DNA of 64,000 nucleotides from Bradyrhizobium sp. CCGB12 (GCF_024199845.1 NZ_JANADO010000001.1:8296001-8360000); one strand, 5' to 3'; positions 20,367 to 29,535 are shown, numbered from the stretch's first letter. The notes: generated from the letters alone by a model not told the origin. Translations and numbers: made by a program.

Positions 20367-21029
20367 ATGATCCGTCATTTGATGGTTCCGATCACTGCCG
20401 CCATGGTCACCATGGGCGCCGCGGGCGCTTATGCGCAAAGCGCATTCCCGGCGCCGCTGCCCAATCAGGCCGCGACCAGTTCGCCGTTTCCGCCAGTGAA
20501 TGGCTCGGCGCCAACCGCGTCGGTCGGTACCGCCCCGCAATCGTCCTTTCCCGTGAATGGCGCCGCGCCGGTCGGCGGCGCCGGCGCCTTCAGCGCGGCC
20601 CCGCCGACGCAAGGCGGTCCTGGCGAGGACTGCATGAAGGCCTTCATTCCGCTGCGCGAGGAGGCCGAGAAGCGCGGCAAGCTGATCAAGGCCGCGAGCG
20701 ACCGTCATGCGGCGCCGGACGAGGCCTGCAAGCTGATCCGCAATTTCAGCCAGGCTGAAACGAAGATGATCAAGTACATCGAGTCCCATGCCGCCAAATG
20801 CGGAATTCCGCCGCAGATCGGCGAGCAGATGAAGACCGGCCACAAGAACACCGAGGCCATGCAGACGAAAGTCTGCAACGTCGCGCAGCAGATGCAGAAC
20901 CAGCCGCGCGGTCCGGCAGGTCCGTCGCTGAGCGAGGTGCTGGGTTCGGGCTCGGCGCCAGAGGCGAATGCCGGCAAGAAGGGGGGCAGCACCTTCGACA
21001 CGCTCAACGGCAACGTCCTGACCCGATGA
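20367..21029 (+). CDS. Secreted hypothetical protein, translationally coupled to ubiA
   Basis: 220 residues. Signal peptide MIRHLMVPITAAMVTMG... ends AYA-QS. A low-complexity Pro/Ala/Ser stretch with repeated FPVNGAAP-type units runs to about residue 75. Then comes a helical domain (EDCMKAFIPLREEAEKRGKL; ACKLIRNFSQAETKMI) with four Cys residues (CMKAF, ACKLI, KCGIP, KVCNV), which could form two disulphides in the periplasm. ATG at 20367 with GGAGAG upstream. Its stop overlaps the ubiA start (ATGA). No known family motif. Confidence 0.75.
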   Translation: MIRHLMVPITAAMVTMGAAGAYAQSAFPAPLPNQAATSSPFPPVNGSAPTASVGTAPQSSFPVNGAAPVGGAGAFSAAPPTQGGPGEDCMKAFIPLREEAEKRGKLIKAASDRHAAPDEACKLIRNFSQAETKMIKYIESHAAKCGIPPQIGEQMKTGHKNTEAMQTKVCNVAQQMQNQPRGPAGPSLSEVLGSGSAPEANAGKKGGSTFDTLNGNVLTR

Positions 21030-21958
21030 GCGATACATCCGCCCGCGTTGCCGATTCCACGGGCAACTGGGTCGATACGCTTGCCCCGTCATGGGCGCGG
21101 CCTTACCTGCGCCTGTCCCGCTTCGACCGTCCGATCGGCTCGTGGCTGCTGTTGATGCCCTGCTGGTGGTCGGCCGCGCTCGCCGCCGGCGTCGCGCACG
21201 ACGTCCGCGGCCTGCCGCTCACCATCGTGCTGTTCTTCGTCGGTGCGTTCGTGATGCGCGGAGCCGGCTGCACCTGGAACGACGTCACCGACCGCGACCT
21301 CGACGACAAGGTCGAGCGGACGCGCTCGCGGCCGCTGCCGTCAGGGCAGGTGACCACGAAGCAGGCGCTGGTCTTCATGGTCGCACAGGCGTTGATCGGC
21401 CTCGTGGTGCTGCTGCAGTTCAACCGCTTTGCTGTGCTGACCGGCATCGCCTCGCTTTTGATCGTCGCGATCTATCCCTTCATGAAGCGCATCACCTGGT
21501 GGCCGCAGATCGTGCTCGGGCTTGCGTTCTCCTGGGGCGCCCTGATGGGATTTGCCGTCACCTTCGGACGCATCGACGTCACCGCGCTCGTGCTCTATGC
21601 CGGCGCGATTTCCTGGGTGATCGGCTATGACACGATCTACGCGCATCAGGACGCCGAGGACGACGCGCTGATCGGCATCAAGTCCACCGCGCGATTGTTC
21701 GGCGCGCATACGCACCAGGCGCTAATCCTGTTCTACGGGCTCGCGGTGATGCTGATCGGTGTCGCGCTGGCGTCCGGCGATGCGCGCTGGCCGGCCTGGC
21801 TCGGGCTGATCGCCTTCGCCGTGCATCTGGCGTCGCAGATCGTGCGGCTGAATATCAGCGATCCTGACCTCTGCAAGCGCCTGTTCTATTCGAACAAGTA
21901 TGCGGGGTTGTTGTTGTTCGCGGGATTGCTCGCCGACGCAGTGATGCGGGCGTCGTAG
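21026..21958 (+). CDS. ubiA: 4-hydroxybenzoate polyprenyltransferase UbiA
   Basis: 310 residues and eight to nine membrane helices. It prenylates 4-hydroxybenzoate in ubiquinone synthesis at the inner membrane. The two Asp-rich Mg-diphosphate motifs are intact: NDVTDRDLDDKVERTRSRPL and YAHQDAEDDALIGIKSTA. ATG overlaps the stop of the upstream secreted protein gene (ATGA), so translation is coupled. Family and length are as expected. Confidence 0.96.
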   Translation: MSDTSARVADSTGNWVDTLAPSWARPYLRLSRFDRPIGSWLLLMPCWWSAALAAGVAHDVRGLPLTIVLFFVGAFVMRGAGCTWNDVTDRDLDDKVERTRSRPLPSGQVTTKQALVFMVAQALIGLVVLLQFNRFAVLTGIASLLIVAIYPFMKRITWWPQIVLGLAFSWGALMGFAVTFGRIDVTALVLYAGAISWVIGYDTIYAHQDAEDDALIGIKSTARLFGAHTHQALILFYGLAVMLIGVALASGDARWPAWLGLIAFAVHLASQIVRLNISDPDLCKRLFYSNKYAGLLLFAGLLADAVMRAS

Positions 21959-21988
21959 CTGCCGTAGGGGCAAAGGCGTGATTGCCCT

Positions 21989-22507
21989 CTAGTTTCTCGC
22001 GATGATCTCGTGTTCGCCGCGGTGAACGGACAGCTCGCGCGCGATGCCGGCGCGGCGGCGCATCAAGAATTTTGGGCGGCGGGCGCGGATCGCGTTGGCG
22101 CGGCGGCGGCGTGCTGCGGGTTTGCGGGCGCCTTCGTCGAGCTGCGGCAGCGCGAAGATCTCGCTCCAGATGGTCCAGGCCTCGGCGAGCTCGTCGCCGT
22201 CGGCGCTGATGAGCAGCGGAACGGAGAGCGAGGGATCGCGATGCACGAGGACGAGGGCTTGCGCCTCCTCGTTGCCGCGCAGCGCGACGCCGGTGAAGTC
22301 GCTGACGCGAACGTTGATGGCCATCTGCATGCCGCGCACGGCACGGCGCAGCACGACACGCTCGCGATGAAGCTCGATCTGCCTGACATGTCCGTCGGCG
22401 CGCGGATCGTGCGCATCGAAGCGGACCGGAAGGGAAAGAGGGTCGAGCCGCAAGGAGCGGCTCGACCCGGCGGGAGCGACCCCGCATGTTGCTGTTTGAC
22501 GCCTCAC
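21989..22507 (-). CDS. DUF6101-family protein
   Basis: 172 residues, no signal or membrane segment. A central domain reads INVRVSDFTGVALR, LVHRDPSLSVPLLI and EAWTIWSEIFALP. The C-terminal 45 residues are very Arg-rich (ARRRRANAIRARRPKFLMRRR). DUF6101 is a Bradyrhizobium-type family of unknown function. The start is GTG at 22507, supported by GGGGAGAA eight bases before it. It converges on ubiA. Confidence 0.75.
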   Translation of the reverse strand: MRRQTATCGVAPAGSSRSLRLDPLSLPVRFDAHDPRADGHVRQIELHRERVVLRRAVRGMQMAINVRVSDFTGVALRGNEEAQALVLVHRDPSLSVPLLISADGDELAEAWTIWSEIFALPQLDEGARKPAARRRRANAIRARRPKFLMRRRAGIARELSVHRGEHEIIARN

Positions 22508-22772
22508 GGCTTTAGTTCTCCCCGCCGGGATTATGTTCCCGGTCGATGCGAGGACCTTAGCGTGCGCCTTTCCGAAACCGCTTAAAAAGGCTGGTTAACC
22601 CACCGTCACTGCTGCTCATGATTGACAAGACCTTGGCGCGCATGATTGACGAGACGTTGCGCCGAAGTCGCGAATCTGAGCTTTTTGGCAGGCTGAAAAT
22701 GCTTGAAGTCCGCGCCATCAGGGCACATCTGTGGGTTCCAGTCCCGAACCCCGCCCCAACAGGATTTCGTTC

Positions 22773-24170
22773 GTGAACTCTTCACCATCCGCAAGCTCGA
22801 CGCTTTCGACCACAGCCAATCGCGACTTGTTCGATCAGTCCGCGCTCTCCGATCTCGCGCAGCGGCTGGTCGAGGCGGCCAAGCGCGCCGGCGCGGACGC
22901 GGCCGATGCGGTCGCGGTGCGCGGCGTCTCGCAAGGCGTCGAGGTGCGTGACGGCCGCGTCGAGGAATCCGAGCGGTCCGAAGGCGACGATGTCGGTCTG
23001 CGCGTGCTGGTCGGCCAGCGCCAGGCAGTGGTCTCGACCAACGACGTCAGCGGCGATGCCGTCACCAAGCTCGCAGAACGCGCGGTCGCGATGGCGCGTG
23101 TCGCGCCCGACGACAAATATGTCGGCCTCGCCGATCCCGCACTGCTCGCGCGCGACTTCCCCGATCTCGACCTGCTCGATCCCGACGTGCCCACGACCTC
23201 GGAGCTCGAGCGCCGCGCGCTTGCGGCCGAAGCTGCCGCGCTCGGTGTGAAGGGCGTGACCAAGTCCGGCGGCGCCTCGGCTTCCGCCGGCATCGGCGGC
23301 ATGGTGCTCGTCACCTCGACCGGCTTCCACGGCTCCTATCTGCGCTCAAGTCAGGGGATTTCCGCCACCGCCATATCGGGCGAAGGCACCGGCATGGAGC
23401 GCGACTACGACTTCACCTCGGCGCCACACGGCGCCGATCTGCTGTCGCCGGAGGTCGTCGGCCGTTCCGCCGGCGAGCGCACCGTGGCGCGCTACAATCC
23501 GCGCAAGGTCGAGACCTGCAAGGTGCCCGTCGTGTTCGACCCGCGCGTCGCCGGCTCCCTGGTCGGCCATGTCGTCGGCGCCATCAACGGCGCCTCGATC
23601 GCGCGCAAGACCAGCTTCCTGAAGGACAAGCTCGGCCAGCAGCTGTTCGCGAAGAACATCCGCATCGTCGACGATCCCCTGCGCAAGCGCGGCCTGCGCT
23701 CGCAGACCTTCGATGCGGAAGGCGTCGCGGTGAAGAGAATCGCGCTGGTCGACGAGGGCGTGCTGACGACCTGGCTGCTCGATTGCGCCACCGCGCGTGA
23801 GCTCGGCCTCACCACGACGGGCCACGCCCATCGCGGCGTCTCCTCCTCGCCGTCGCCCGGGCCGTACAATCTGCATCTGGAGCCCGGCACGCCGACGCCG
23901 GCCGAGCTGATCTCCGACATCAAGCAGGGGTTCTACGTCACCGACCTGATCGGCTCTGGCGTCAACGGCGTCACCGGCGATTACAGCCGCGGCGCCTCCG
24001 GCTTCTGGATCGAGAACGGCGAGATCACCTATCCCGTCAGCGAGGTCACGATCGCCGGCCATCTGTTCGAGATCTTCAAGTCGATGCAGCCGGCGAACAA
24101 TCTCGAGTTCCGCTACGGCATCAATGCGCCGACGGTGCGCATCGAGGGTTTGACGCTTGGCGGACGCTGA
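22773..24170 (+). CDS. pmbA: TldD/PmbA-family metalloprotease subunit (TldE)
   Basis: About 465 residues. PmbA/TldE pairs with TldD to form a heterodimeric zinc protease that trims unfolded or leader-linked peptides (microcins, RiPPs, CcdA). Typical segments are VEVRDGRVEESERSEGDDVGLRV (N-terminal), VVFDPRVAGSLVGH and GASGFWIENGEITYPV (C-terminal). TldE itself lacks the HExxxH motif found in TldD, and none is visible here. Start chosen as GTG 22773 (AGGA upstream); a GTG at 22731 is the longer alternative. No tldD lies in the window. Its end overlaps the next gene. Confidence 0.92.
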   Translation: MNSSPSASSTLSTTANRDLFDQSALSDLAQRLVEAAKRAGADAADAVAVRGVSQGVEVRDGRVEESERSEGDDVGLRVLVGQRQAVVSTNDVSGDAVTKLAERAVAMARVAPDDKYVGLADPALLARDFPDLDLLDPDVPTTSELERRALAAEAAALGVKGVTKSGGASASAGIGGMVLVTSTGFHGSYLRSSQGISATAISGEGTGMERDYDFTSAPHGADLLSPEVVGRSAGERTVARYNPRKVETCKVPVVFDPRVAGSLVGHVVGAINGASIARKTSFLKDKLGQQLFAKNIRIVDDPLRKRGLRSQTFDAEGVAVKRIALVDEGVLTTWLLDCATARELGLTTTGHAHRGVSSSPSPGPYNLHLEPGTPTPAELISDIKQGFYVTDLIGSGVNGVTGDYSRGASGFWIENGEITYPVSEVTIAGHLFEIFKSMQPANNLEFRYGINAPTVRIEGLTLGGR

Positions 24171-24975
24171 CGCGCAATCCCTGGACGCGGCCATCCTGAC
24201 GCACGATGCGGCGCTGCTGAAGGACACGGTGCGGGACGCGGGCGTACTCGCGCAATCGATGTTCCGCACCGAGCTGAGGAAATGGACCAAGGGCGCATCC
24301 TCGCCGGTGTCGGAGGCCGACATCGCGGTCAACGATCTCCTCGAGGCGCGCCTGCGCGCTGCGACGCCCGACTATGGCTGGCTGTCCGAGGAGAGCGCGG
24401 ACGACGCGGCACGGCTGTCGCGGCGGCTGACCTGGATCGTCGATCCCATCGACGGCACGCGCAACTATCTGGGCGGGCATGACGATTGGTGCATCAGCGT
24501 CGCGCTGGTTGAGGACGCCTCGCCGGTGCTTGCCGCGGTGTTTGCGCCGACCCGCGACGAGTTCTTCTTCGCGGCCCGCGGCCAGGGCACGACGCTGAAC
24601 GGCGCGGCCGTGCGGGCGTCGCCCGGATCGGTGCTCGACTTCACCCGCATCGCCGGACCGAAGCCGATGGTCGAGCGGCTCAATGGCTCGGGCGGCGAGA
24701 TCGAGCTGCATCCGCGAATCGGCTCGCTCGCGCTGCGTCTGTGCCGGGTCGCCCATGGCGCGCTGGATGCGGCTTTTGCGGGCGGCAACAGTCATGATTG
24801 GGACCTTGCGGCGGCCGATTTGATCGTGCAGGAAGCGGATGGTAGGATGAGCGACCTCTCCGGAGATCCCATCCTCTATAACCGCCGGGAAGTGGCGCAC
24901 GGGGTGCTGGTGGCAGCGGGACGCGATCGTCATGCGGGCATTGTCGCGCATTTTCGAAACCGCCCCTTCGCCTAA
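24157..24975 (+). CDS. Inositol-monophosphatase-family phosphatase (CysQ-like)
   Basis: 272 residues. The Mg-dependent phosphatase signatures are present: LSEESADD, the metal motif DPIDGTRNYLGG, and HDWDLAAADLIVQEA. CysQ members hydrolyse 3'-phosphoadenosine 5'-phosphate; SuhB-like members hydrolyse inositol phosphate; this sequence could be either. The start is TTG, inside the last codons of pmbA, with GAGGG eight bases before it. First of a series of overlapped genes leading into lipid A synthesis. Confidence 0.85.
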   Translation: MADADAQSLDAAILTHDAALLKDTVRDAGVLAQSMFRTELRKWTKGASSPVSEADIAVNDLLEARLRAATPDYGWLSEESADDAARLSRRLTWIVDPIDGTRNYLGGHDDWCISVALVEDASPVLAAVFAPTRDEFFFAARGQGTTLNGAAVRASPGSVLDFTRIAGPKPMVERLNGSGGEIELHPRIGSLALRLCRVAHGALDAAFAGGNSHDWDLAAADLIVQEADGRMSDLSGDPILYNRREVAHGVLVAAGRDRHAGIVAHFRNRPFA

Positions 24976-25035
24976 AGCGCTTTCGTCGTGCTTGTCGAAC
25001 ACTGCTTTGCCGGGCAGCCGTTAGGAACAGAATCC

Positions 25036-25278
25036 ATGCCAGATAGTGCCCCGCAACAACTGCTTCACCTCGTCATCGGTGGCGAGCTCGTCGATCTCGA
25101 GCACAACACCTTCAAGAATCTCGATGACGTCGAGATCGTCGGCCTCTATCCGAACTATGCCACCGCGCACGCGGCCTGGCGGGCCAAGGCGCAGAGCACG
25201 GTCGACAACGCGCAGATGCGCTATTTCATCGTCCACCTCCACCGGCTGCTCGACCCGAATCAAGAACCGGCGCGTTGA
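25036..25278 (+). CDS. DUF4170 domain-containing protein
   Basis: 80 residues, cytoplasmic. It carries LLHLVIGGELVDLEHNTF and LVGLYPNYATAHAAWRAKAQ-type residues (IVGLYPNYATAHAAWR), the DUF4170 pattern in which a small protein resembles a dimerising alpha/beta unit. The family is found beside DUF374/WaaA/LpxK in Rhizobiales, so a lipid A/Kdo link is plausible, but its role is unknown. ATG 25036 follows AGGA; its TGA overlaps the TTG of the next gene. Confidence 0.85.
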   Translation: MPDSAPQQLLHLVIGGELVDLEHNTFKNLDDVEIVGLYPNYATAHAAWRAKAQSTVDNAQMRYFIVHLHRLLDPNQEPAR

Positions 25279-25988
25279 AAAAACTGCTTCGCAATACGCT
25301 GCGAAGCAGCTTCGTTCAGCGTGCCGTCGGGGTCCTGGCGGCCGAATATCTGCGCTTTGTCTGGCGGACCAACAAATTCACGTTCGATCCGCCCGACGTC
25401 TATGACCTCGTCGAGCCGCAGATCCCGGCGATCTTCGCGTTCTGGCACGGCCAGCATTTCCTCACCCCCTTCATCAAGAACAAGACCTCGTACCGGGCCA
25501 AGGTCCTGATCTCGCGGCACCGGGATGGCGAGTTCAATGCGATCGCCGCCGAGCGCCTCGGCATCGGTACCATCCGCGGTTCCGGCGATCATGGCGGCGC
25601 CTTCCACCGCAAGGGCGGGGTCGGCGCCTTCAAGGAAATGGTGCGGACGCTCCAGGACGGTTGTAATGTCGCGCTGACCGCCGACGTCCCCAAGCGCTCG
25701 CGCGTGGCCGGGCTCGGCATAATCATGCTGGCACGGGAATCCGGACGGCCGATCATGCCTTTTGCGATGGCGACCAGCCGCTTCATCCGGCTCAAGAACT
25801 GGGACCGCACCACCATCAATCTGCCGTTCGGGCGGGGCGCATTGGTCGGCATCAAGGAGATCCACGTTCCGCCTGACGCCGACGCGGCCACCATGGAAGC
25901 GCTGCGGCTGGAGCTGGAGGAGACGTTGAACGAGGCGACTCGCCGTGCCTATGCGCAACTCGGCCGCCCGGGACCGGAAGATGCCTAA
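25275..25988 (+). CDS. DUF374 lysophospholipid acyltransferase-like protein
   Basis: 237 residues. It contains FAFWHGQHFLTP (the HX4D-like acyltransferase block of the family is weak here), LISRHRDGEFNAIAAERLG and GSGDHGGAFHRKGG, then TADVPKRSRVAGLGIIMLA. DUF374 proteins belong to the LPLAT superfamily and are usually encoded beside waaA/lpxK, so it probably acylates a lipid A or phospholipid precursor. TTG start at 25275 overlaps the previous stop; its last bases overlap waaA. Confidence 0.83.
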   Translation: MKKLLRNTLRSSFVQRAVGVLAAEYLRFVWRTNKFTFDPPDVYDLVEPQIPAIFAFWHGQHFLTPFIKNKTSYRAKVLISRHRDGEFNAIAAERLGIGTIRGSGDHGGAFHRKGGVGAFKEMVRTLQDGCNVALTADVPKRSRVAGLGIIMLARESGRPIMPFAMATSRFIRLKNWDRTTINLPFGRGALVGIKEIHVPPDADAATMEALRLELEETLNEATRRAYAQLGRPGPEDA

Positions 25989-27285
25989 TTCGCTGCCCAT
26001 CACGCTGCGGATGTATCAGCGTCTGGCCTCCGGCCTGGTGCCGCTGGCGCCTGCGCTGATCAAGCGGCGGCTGAAGCAGGGCAAGGAGGATCCCGAGCGC
26101 GTCGGCGAGCGGCGGGGGCTGTCGCGGGACGTGCGTCCGCATGGACCGCTGGTCTGGATCCACGGCGCCAGCGTCGGCGAGGTTCTGGCCGCAGCGGCGC
26201 TGATCGAGCGCTTGCGCGACCTCAATTTGCGTATCCTGCTCACCTCCGGCACCGTCACCTCGGCGGCTGTCGTGGCAAAACGCTTTCCGCCCGACGTGAT
26301 TCATCAATACGTGCCGTATGATTCCCCGCGCTATGTCGCGCGCTTCCTCGACCATTGGAAGCCGTCGCTGGCGCTGTTCATCGAATCCGACCTGTGGCCG
26401 AACCTGATCCTCGCCGGTGCGGCGCGCCGGGTGCCGATGGTGCTGATCAATGGGCGGATGTCGCCGCGCTCCTTCCCGCGCTGGCGGCGCATGCATGGCA
26501 CCATCTCGGCGCTGCTCTCTCGCTTCGACATCTGCCTTGCGCAGTCGAAGCTGGATGCCGAGCGCTTTGCCGCTCTCGGCGGCCGCGACGTCCTCACCAC
26601 GGGTAACCTCAAGCTCGACGTCCCCGCGCCGCCGGCCGATCCCGGCAAGCTCGAACGCTTGATGGCGATGACGCGCGGACGGCCCATTATTATCGCGGCC
26701 TCGACCCATCCGGGCGAGGACGAGATGGTGGTGGCGGCGCACCGCAGCCTTTCCGGTTTCTTCCCGCAGCTGCTGACCGTGATCGTGCCGCGACATCCGG
26801 ATCGCGGCGCCTCGATCGCAGGCTTGATCACCGCCTCCGGCCTGAAGCCGGCGCTGCGCTCGCGCGAGGAGCTGCCGACCGCTACGACCGACCTCTATGT
26901 CGCCGACACCATGGGCGAGCTCGGCCTGTTCTATCGCCTTTCGCCCATCGTGTTCATGGGCGGATCGCTGATCCACCATGGCGGGCAGAATCCGATCGAG
27001 GCGATCAAGCTGGGTGCCGCGATCATCCATGGTCCGCACGTCTTCAATTTCTCCGATGTCTACGCGGCGCTCGACGGCAGCGGCGGGGCGCGCCAGGCCG
27101 ACACGCCGGAGGTCCTGGTCAAGCAGCTTGGCCAGTTGCTGGCCGATCCCACCGTGCGCGACAAGATGCAGCGCGCAGGCACGGGCGTGGTCGAGCAGCT
27201 CGGCGGCGCGCTGGACCGCACCATGATTGCGCTCGAGCCCTATCTGTTGCAGCTGACCATCGAGATGGGAGCCGCCAATGCGTGA
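25981..27285 (+). CDS. waaA: 3-deoxy-D-manno-octulosonic acid (Kdo) transferase
   Basis: 434 residues, GT30 family. It adds Kdo from CMP-Kdo to lipid IVA on the inner membrane face. The N-terminal helix anchors the protein; WIHGASVGEVLAA is the catalytic Glu motif; later come FIESDLWPNLI, LINGRMSPRSF, and the sugar-nucleotide site MGGSLIHHGGQNPIEA with HGPHVFNFSD. I chose the ATG at 25981, eight bases inside the preceding gene. Its own end overlaps lpxK by eight bases. Confidence 0.96.
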   Translation: MPNSLPITLRMYQRLASGLVPLAPALIKRRLKQGKEDPERVGERRGLSRDVRPHGPLVWIHGASVGEVLAAAALIERLRDLNLRILLTSGTVTSAAVVAKRFPPDVIHQYVPYDSPRYVARFLDHWKPSLALFIESDLWPNLILAGAARRVPMVLINGRMSPRSFPRWRRMHGTISALLSRFDICLAQSKLDAERFAALGGRDVLTTGNLKLDVPAPPADPGKLERLMAMTRGRPIIIAASTHPGEDEMVVAAHRSLSGFFPQLLTVIVPRHPDRGASIAGLITASGLKPALRSREELPTATTDLYVADTMGELGLFYRLSPIVFMGGSLIHHGGQNPIEAIKLGAAIIHGPHVFNFSDVYAALDGSGGARQADTPEVLVKQLGQLLADPTVRDKMQRAGTGVVEQLGGALDRTMIALEPYLLQLTIEMGAANA

Positions 27286-28294
27286 GCCGGCCTTTTGGTA
27301 CCGGCCACGTTCCCTCCAGTCGTACGCGTTATGGCCGCTTGGAGCACTCTACGGCGCGATCACCGAACGGCGCATGCTGCGCAGGGGCTTCGACGCCGGC
27401 ATCCCCGTGATCTGTGTCGGCAACTACCATGTCGGCGGCGCCGGCAAGACACCGACCGCGCTGGCGCTGACGAAGCTCTTGCGCGAGCTCGGCGAGACGC
27501 CGGTGGTGCTCAGCCGCGGCTATGGCGGACGCCTGAAAGGCCCGGTAATGGTCGATCCCGCGCGTCACACCGCTGACGACGTCGGCGACGAGCCCTTGAT
27601 GATGGCGCGCGATGTCCCTGTTACGGTCGCCCGCGATCGCCTCGACGGCGTGGCTCTTGCAAAGGCGCAAGGCGCGACCGTGATCGTGATGGACGACGGC
27701 TTCCAGAATCCGCGCCTGTTGAAGGACGCCTCATTGATCGTGATCGATAGCGAGCGCGGTCTCGGCAACGGCAATGTGTTTCCGGCTGGCCCCTTGCGCG
27801 CGCCGCTGAAGGCGCAGCTCGCGCGCACCGACGCGCTGGTGCTGATCGGCGACGGCCGTGCCGCCAACGACGTCGCGGCCGAGCTTGCCAAGCGCGACAA
27901 GCCGGAGCTGCGCGCGCGCCTGAAGCCGGATGCGGCCTCGGTCGCGCAGCTGATCGGCAAGCGGGCTTTTGCCTTCGCCGGCATCGGCGATCCCGAACGC
28001 TTCTTCCGCAGCTTGGGCGCCAGCGGCATCGAGGTCGTGCGCGCGCGTCCGTTCCCCGACCATCACGTGTTTTCGAACGACGAGATCGTAGCGCTCGCAG
28101 CGGAAGCGCAGCGCGAGCAGCTCACCCTGGTGACGACGGAGAAGGACCTTGCTCGCCTGCGCGGCCGCGCGGGTGTGCCTGATAACATCGTGCCGTTTGC
28201 CGTCCAGCTTGAATTCGACGATCCTTCCGCGCTCCGGCAACTGATCAGCGATCATCTCTACAGGGCGCGCGAGCGAAGATTCGGCAGGCGATGA
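27278..28294 (+). CDS. lpxK: Tetraacyldisaccharide 4'-kinase LpxK
   Basis: 338 residues. It phosphorylates the 4' position of the lipid A disaccharide at the inner membrane. N-terminal membrane-associated helix, then the P-loop in VGNYHVGGAGKTPTALAL, LSRGYGG, DVGDEPLMMA, and VMDDGFQNPRL. Eight-base overlap with waaA. Last gene of the run that starts with pmbA; the order of the last two genes fits the Kdo-lipid A pathway. Confidence 0.96.
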   Translation: MREPAFWYRPRSLQSYALWPLGALYGAITERRMLRRGFDAGIPVICVGNYHVGGAGKTPTALALTKLLRELGETPVVLSRGYGGRLKGPVMVDPARHTADDVGDEPLMMARDVPVTVARDRLDGVALAKAQGATVIVMDDGFQNPRLLKDASLIVIDSERGLGNGNVFPAGPLRAPLKAQLARTDALVLIGDGRAANDVAAELAKRDKPELRARLKPDAASVAQLIGKRAFAFAGIGDPERFFRSLGASGIEVVRARPFPDHHVFSNDEIVALAAEAQREQLTLVTTEKDLARLRGRAGVPDNIVPFAVQLEFDDPSALRQLISDHLYRARERRFGRR

Positions 28295-28373
28295 TTTCGT
28301 AACGGCGCAAAGCGTCTCCGTAAAGATCGGGCGCCCTGGGGCCAACTGAACGTGCTTGCCGACGATCCAGCGT

Positions 28374-28460
28374 TCACCACGCCCCAACGGCCATCAATCC
28401 GACAATGGTCAGGCACGAGACGCAGGCCACCATCACTGTATAGCATTCGGGTGTATTCAT
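28374..28460 (-). CDS. Very small membrane protein candidate, 28 aa
   Basis: ATG with a perfect GGAGG five bases upstream opens a 28-codon frame: MNTPECYTVMVACVSCLTIV..., ending GAW-stop. The chain is one hydrophobic helix with three Cys residues, as expected of a single-pass small membrane protein. Too short for a standard gene call. Support is the strong ribosome-binding site and the hydrophobicity; conservation is not tested. Confidence 0.45.
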   Translation of the reverse strand: MNTPECYTVMVACVSCLTIVGLMAVGAW

Positions 28461-28529
28461 CGTTGCCTCCCAAACCGTTGCCAAGGGTTTGGTCACTGTT
28501 ACGCGGGAGTTGCCGGTCCTGGGCCGCTT

Positions 28530-28715
28530 TCAGTTCGGCGCGCCGTGACCGCTCTCGCGATGTACGTCCGCCCGCTCATCGTCATCGAGATCCGCGGGAT
28601 GATATTGCGCTTCGCGAGCTTCAGAGCGTCGAGCTGAGATCAGAAGCTGTCTTCGCATTTCCGCAAGGCGGGCGCGGCAATATTCACGATAGAGCAGGTC
28701 GAATATGGTGGGCAT
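28530..28715 (-). CDS. Small hypothetical protein, 61 aa
   Basis: Starts MPTIFDLLYREYCRARLAEM and continues as an Arg/Glu-rich helix (MRRQLLISARRSEAREAQYH), ending in a hydrophilic tail rich in Asp and Arg. The periodicity suggests a real amphipathic helix. GGGGGTG precedes the ATG; a second ATG lies four codons upstream. No recognised family. Confidence 0.5.
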   Translation of the reverse strand: MPTIFDLLYREYCRARLAEMRRQLLISARRSEAREAQYHPADLDDDERADVHRESGHGAPN

Positions 28716-29223
28716 GATCACCCCCATCGTTACTTTCGATTTACAGATATTCCACTGCGAATTTTCGAGGTGATGGTAGCCCGCCAGATGGCTCTTCGAT
28801 ATGAGCCCGTTCACAGATCGCGCCGATTCCGAAATGACCGCGACTTGATTGTCTGTGCGATAGAAGGAGCAGGGCCAATTACCTAACATGCAGCTTAGCA
28901 GCCTTCTGTTTCATGAAGACTTCATCGAACAACTTAAGGGCGCCGAGTCGCGGCGAAGAATCCAACCACAGCGCGAAATGACTAATCACCGAGTGTGCGC
29001 GCTGTTCGATGCAACGCGGATCGGCGCGAGGGAATTCACTACAGTGTGAGACTCCCAGTCAGCTGCGCGTGACCATCGTCTCCATCCCATGCCGCGCGGA
29101 AGGCGGCGCCAATCGTGTCCCCCCCGGCAAGACGAGCCCGCGTAAAGCGCCCTGCAGTGACCTGCCATTCAGGCGACATTCATCGCAAAAGCCCTATCGG
29201 TTTTGGACGATCGGGAGAGTTCG
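28716..29223. other. Intergenic region without a supported gene
   Basis: About 500 bases, somewhat more AT-rich than the flanking genes, upstream of a small secreted protein gene (+) and of a small minus-strand gene. I see no tRNA, repeat or credible open frame. The promoters of the flanking genes should lie here. Confidence 0.4.
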
Positions 29224-29535
29224 ATGAAACTGCCGTCCGCGGCTGTCGCCGCCAGCCTTGTGTGTCTGATCATTGCGCCGGTGTTCGCACAAACGACTGC
29301 GCCGGCCGCTCCGACAAGTCCGGCCGGCACTGTGCCAGTCCCCGCGACCAAGCGCGTCACATGCTTGGCGACGACGCAAAGCCTGAAGGGGCAGGACAAG
29401 CGCGACCAGATGCAGCTCTGCATGGCACAGGCGCGGCTCGATTGCCTGAAGCAGGCGATCGATCAGAAGGTCGTCGGCGAACCCAGGAAGACCTTCATCA
29501 AGAGCTGTGTGGGTGGCGATGGTACGGAGCAATAA
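29224..29535 (+). CDS. PsiF-repeat-like small secreted protein
   Basis: 103 residues. Signal peptide MKLPSAAVAASLVCLII... ends VFA-QT; a short Ala/Pro/Thr linker follows. The mature domain KRVTCLATTQSLKGQDKRDQ then LKQAIDQKVV and FIKSCVGG has the Cys-x(n)-LKG-x-x-R-x-x-x-C spacing of PsiF-type repeats, here with four Cys. PsiF itself is a phosphate-starvation protein of unknown function; regulation by phosphate is not shown by this sequence. ATG follows GGGAGAG. Confidence 0.65.
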   Translation: MKLPSAAVAASLVCLIIAPVFAQTTAPAAPTSPAGTVPVPATKRVTCLATTQSLKGQDKRDQMQLCMAQARLDCLKQAIDQKVVGEPRKTFIKSCVGGDGTEQ

